From a virus: a stretch of 22,723 bases of DNA. Shown here piece by piece: positions 21,320 to 22,723 of this stretch. Where the stretch lies: IMG/VR virus record IMGVR_UViG_3300024518_004596, positions 1 to 22,723 of that record. One strand, 5' to 3'. The notes under the pieces are model-generated. The model saw nothing but the letters and a program-made list of their open reading frames with translations. It did no database searches and was not told where the DNA came from. The stretch's first letter is position 1, and every line of letters starts with the position of its first letter. The position numbers and the translations under genes are program-made.

Positions 21320-22723
21320 GTGCCGTCCTCCGCTGTCTCGTATCCCCGAGAAACTGTAGCCTCTGCGGCGCCCAGGGGCGCTCTGTGCTCCGCGCGAACG
21401 ATCTCCGCGCCAGCGGTCGCGTAGACCGCGCAATGCCACAGGTCACGTGGGGCGTGCTTGCTGTTGCGCTCCCAGCGCCAGCGCTCGACCCCGCCCGCCG
21501 TCCGGATCAGCACCTTCGCCTCGGCGCTCATGTGCCGGCCGTAGGTCGCGTCACCGGCGCACGTGGCCTCCTGCCACCGGTCCCCGTCCGCGACCGCGGC
21601 AGCCACCACGTCCTTCCAGTACTGCGTATTCAGCCAGACCAGGTCGTGGCGCCGGCGCGCGCCGCGGGCCGTCGTATCGATCGTCGTCCTCCTGAGCGGC
21701 GGCGCGCTGAGCGCGTCCCGCGCGTTTGCGCCCCGGATCGCGGTGACCCGCGCCTCCCGCCTCGCGAGGTCGTAGACCTCTTGGCTCCGGGAGCCGTCGG
21801 GCGTGTTCATGCCGCCGCCCGCGTCGACCAGGAGCACCGCCGCTCGCGCCTGACCGCCCAGCTCCAGCGGCCACGTCCGGTTGACCGTGGCGCGCAGCAG
21901 CAACGCCTCGGTCGTCGCCCAGCCCCACGCCAGGCCGCGCGAGCGCCCGCCCTTGCCGACGGCGCGCGCGACCCACCACCAGCCCGCCGCTTGCGTGTCC
22001 GCCGCGCAGACTACCGACGTGGCCCACGACGGGACCAGGCCGTTGGGCCACGTCGCCCGCGCCGCGAACAGATCCGCAGTCAGCGCACACTCCTCATCAT
22101 GGTACGCCTCGCCCAGGGTCTGATTGTGGTACTCCATGCGATCCTGTGGTGTGATCGCGCGCAGCCAACCGGCAGCCACCACCCCGAGCGGGTGATGCGG
22201 CCCGTAGAGGTCGCTGACATGGTACGCCCGAGAAGCCGCCCAGGAGCCCGGCTCCTGGGGGTCGTCCTCGAACTCGGGCTCAGCGTCCCGCTCTTCAGGC
22301 ACCCAGCCGCCCGCGTCGAGACACCGGGCCTTGTCCGCGTCGTGGGTCTCGCCGCCGCATGGGCAGGCCAGCCAGACCCGGCCGGGACCCTCTAGCAGCG
22401 CAGCCAGCGCCCGCCGCTCGTCCGGGTCGTCGGGGGCCTCGGCCGGGGACCCGCCCGCCCAGCGCAGCCGGTCGAGCGTGAGCCGCTCCCGCTCGCCGCA
22501 GCCGGCGCACGGGACGGCGAACACGAGCTGCTCGCCCGCGCGCCGCGCGGCGCGCGTGATCTCCCCGTCCGGGATCGTCGGGGTTGAGATCAGAACCTGC
22601 TTGTCCCGCGGGCGGTACGTCTTGGTCCGTGCAAACAGCAGCGCGGTCGGCGACCCCTCCCGCCCCGACCACGCCGGCCACTTGTCTACTTCGTCGCCCA
22701 CGGCGCGCGCGATCGGGTCGGCG
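21286..22723 (-). CDS. Terminase large subunit, lambda gpA type, C-terminal part (5' end outside window)
   Basis: The frame is open to the right edge of the window (A-D-P-I-A-R-A-V-G-D-E-V-D...), so the gene continues beyond it; 478 codons and a partial one are visible. Motifs in order: DEVD at 22684-22695, the gpA Walker B-type acidic motif; STPTI at 22573-22587, the coupling motif; two cysteine pairs (CAGC near 22505, CPCGGE and a later Cys near 22350), a zinc-binding insertion; then the RNase H-fold nuclease with acidic residues in AADTQ (about 21996), VDAGGG (about 21824) and PRDLWHCAVYA (about 21441). It translocates DNA into the prohead through the portal and cuts the genome. The small terminase subunit and the ATPase P-loop lie outside the window. 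Confidence 0.9.
   Translation of the reverse strand, partial: ADPIARAVGDEVDKWPAWSGREGSPTALLFARTKTYRPRDKQVLISTPTIPDGEITRAARRAGEQLVFAVPCAGCGERERLTLDRLRWAGGSPAEAPDDPDERRALAALLEGPGRVWLACPCGGETHDADKARCLDAGGWVPEERDAEPEFEDDPQEPGSWAASRAYHVSDLYGPHHPLGVVAAGWLRAITPQDRMEYHNQTLGEAYHDEECALTADLFAARATWPNGLVPSWATSVVCAADTQAAGWWWVARAVGKGGRSRGLAWGWATTEALLLRATVNRTWPLELGGQARAAVLLVDAGGGMNTPDGSRSQEVYDLARREARVTAIRGANARDALSAPPLRRTTIDTTARGARRRHDLVWLNTQYWKDVVAAAVADGDRWQEATCAGDATYGRHMSAEAKVLIRTAGGVERWRWERNSKHAPRDLWHCAVYATAGAEIVRAEHRAPLGAAEATVSRGYETAEDGTWKFRRGGRRA

Noticed and set aside
21385-22395. Plus-strand open frame (336 codons) opposite the terminase gene
   Set aside because: Arg/Pro-rich shadow of the terminase nuclease domain with no own start signal.
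1-22723. tRNA genes, CRISPR arrays, insertion sequences, attachment sites
   Set aside because: No regular repeat-spacer pattern, transposase, integrase or clover-leaf sequence was noticed on reading; a tRNA search program was not available.

Overview
The window is a contiguous part of the late structural region of a tailed double-stranded DNA phage or prophage. The DNA is GC-rich, so a GC-rich bacterial host is likely, but nothing here identifies it. Every gene I can support lies on the minus strand and reads from high to low coordinates. Genes are packed with overlaps of 1-8 bases (34 at one junction) or gaps of a few bases. The longest gap is 57 bases, and no stretch over 300 bases lacks a gene. 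I see no tRNA, CRISPR array, integrase, lysis or replication gene, no convincing promoter and no factor-independent terminator.

Head module (22723 down to about 15733): a partial lambda gpA-type large terminase, two small zinc-ribbon proteins (the second only 51 aa), a small gpW-position protein, a lambda-type portal, an HK97-type prohead protease with an acidic scaffold-like tail, a decoration-like protein and the major capsid protein. This is the lambda A-W-B-C/Nu3-D-E order. The protease contains an internal ATG with a good ribosome binding site just where the protease domain ends, as expected for a nested scaffold gene. That scaffold portion also carries a segment that reads like a helix-turn-helix.

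Connector and tail module (15724 to 3674): two small secretory-signal proteins, a head-tail adaptor-like protein, a 446-aa protein with a possible jelly-roll domain, a tail-tube-like protein, a chaperone-position protein, and a 189-aa alanine-rich protein where a tape measure would normally be. Then come a 553-aa beta-rich protein with a glycine-rich segment, a tail hub-like protein, and a 1330-aa modular protein with proline-rich, coiled-coil, glycine-rich and fibre-like parts. No conventional long tape measure is present, which suggests a very short tail or an unusual tail architecture.

Fibre module (3671 to 1): a small coiled-coil protein, three consecutive proteins with N-terminal signal peptides and fibre-like or beta-rich bodies, and the start of a further gene.

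The most unusual feature is that five proteins in this structural operon begin with apparently complete Sec-type signal peptides: two directly after the capsid gene and three in the fibre block. Homopolymeric G tracts (G10 inside a fibre gene, G9 at a ribosome binding site) may add variability.
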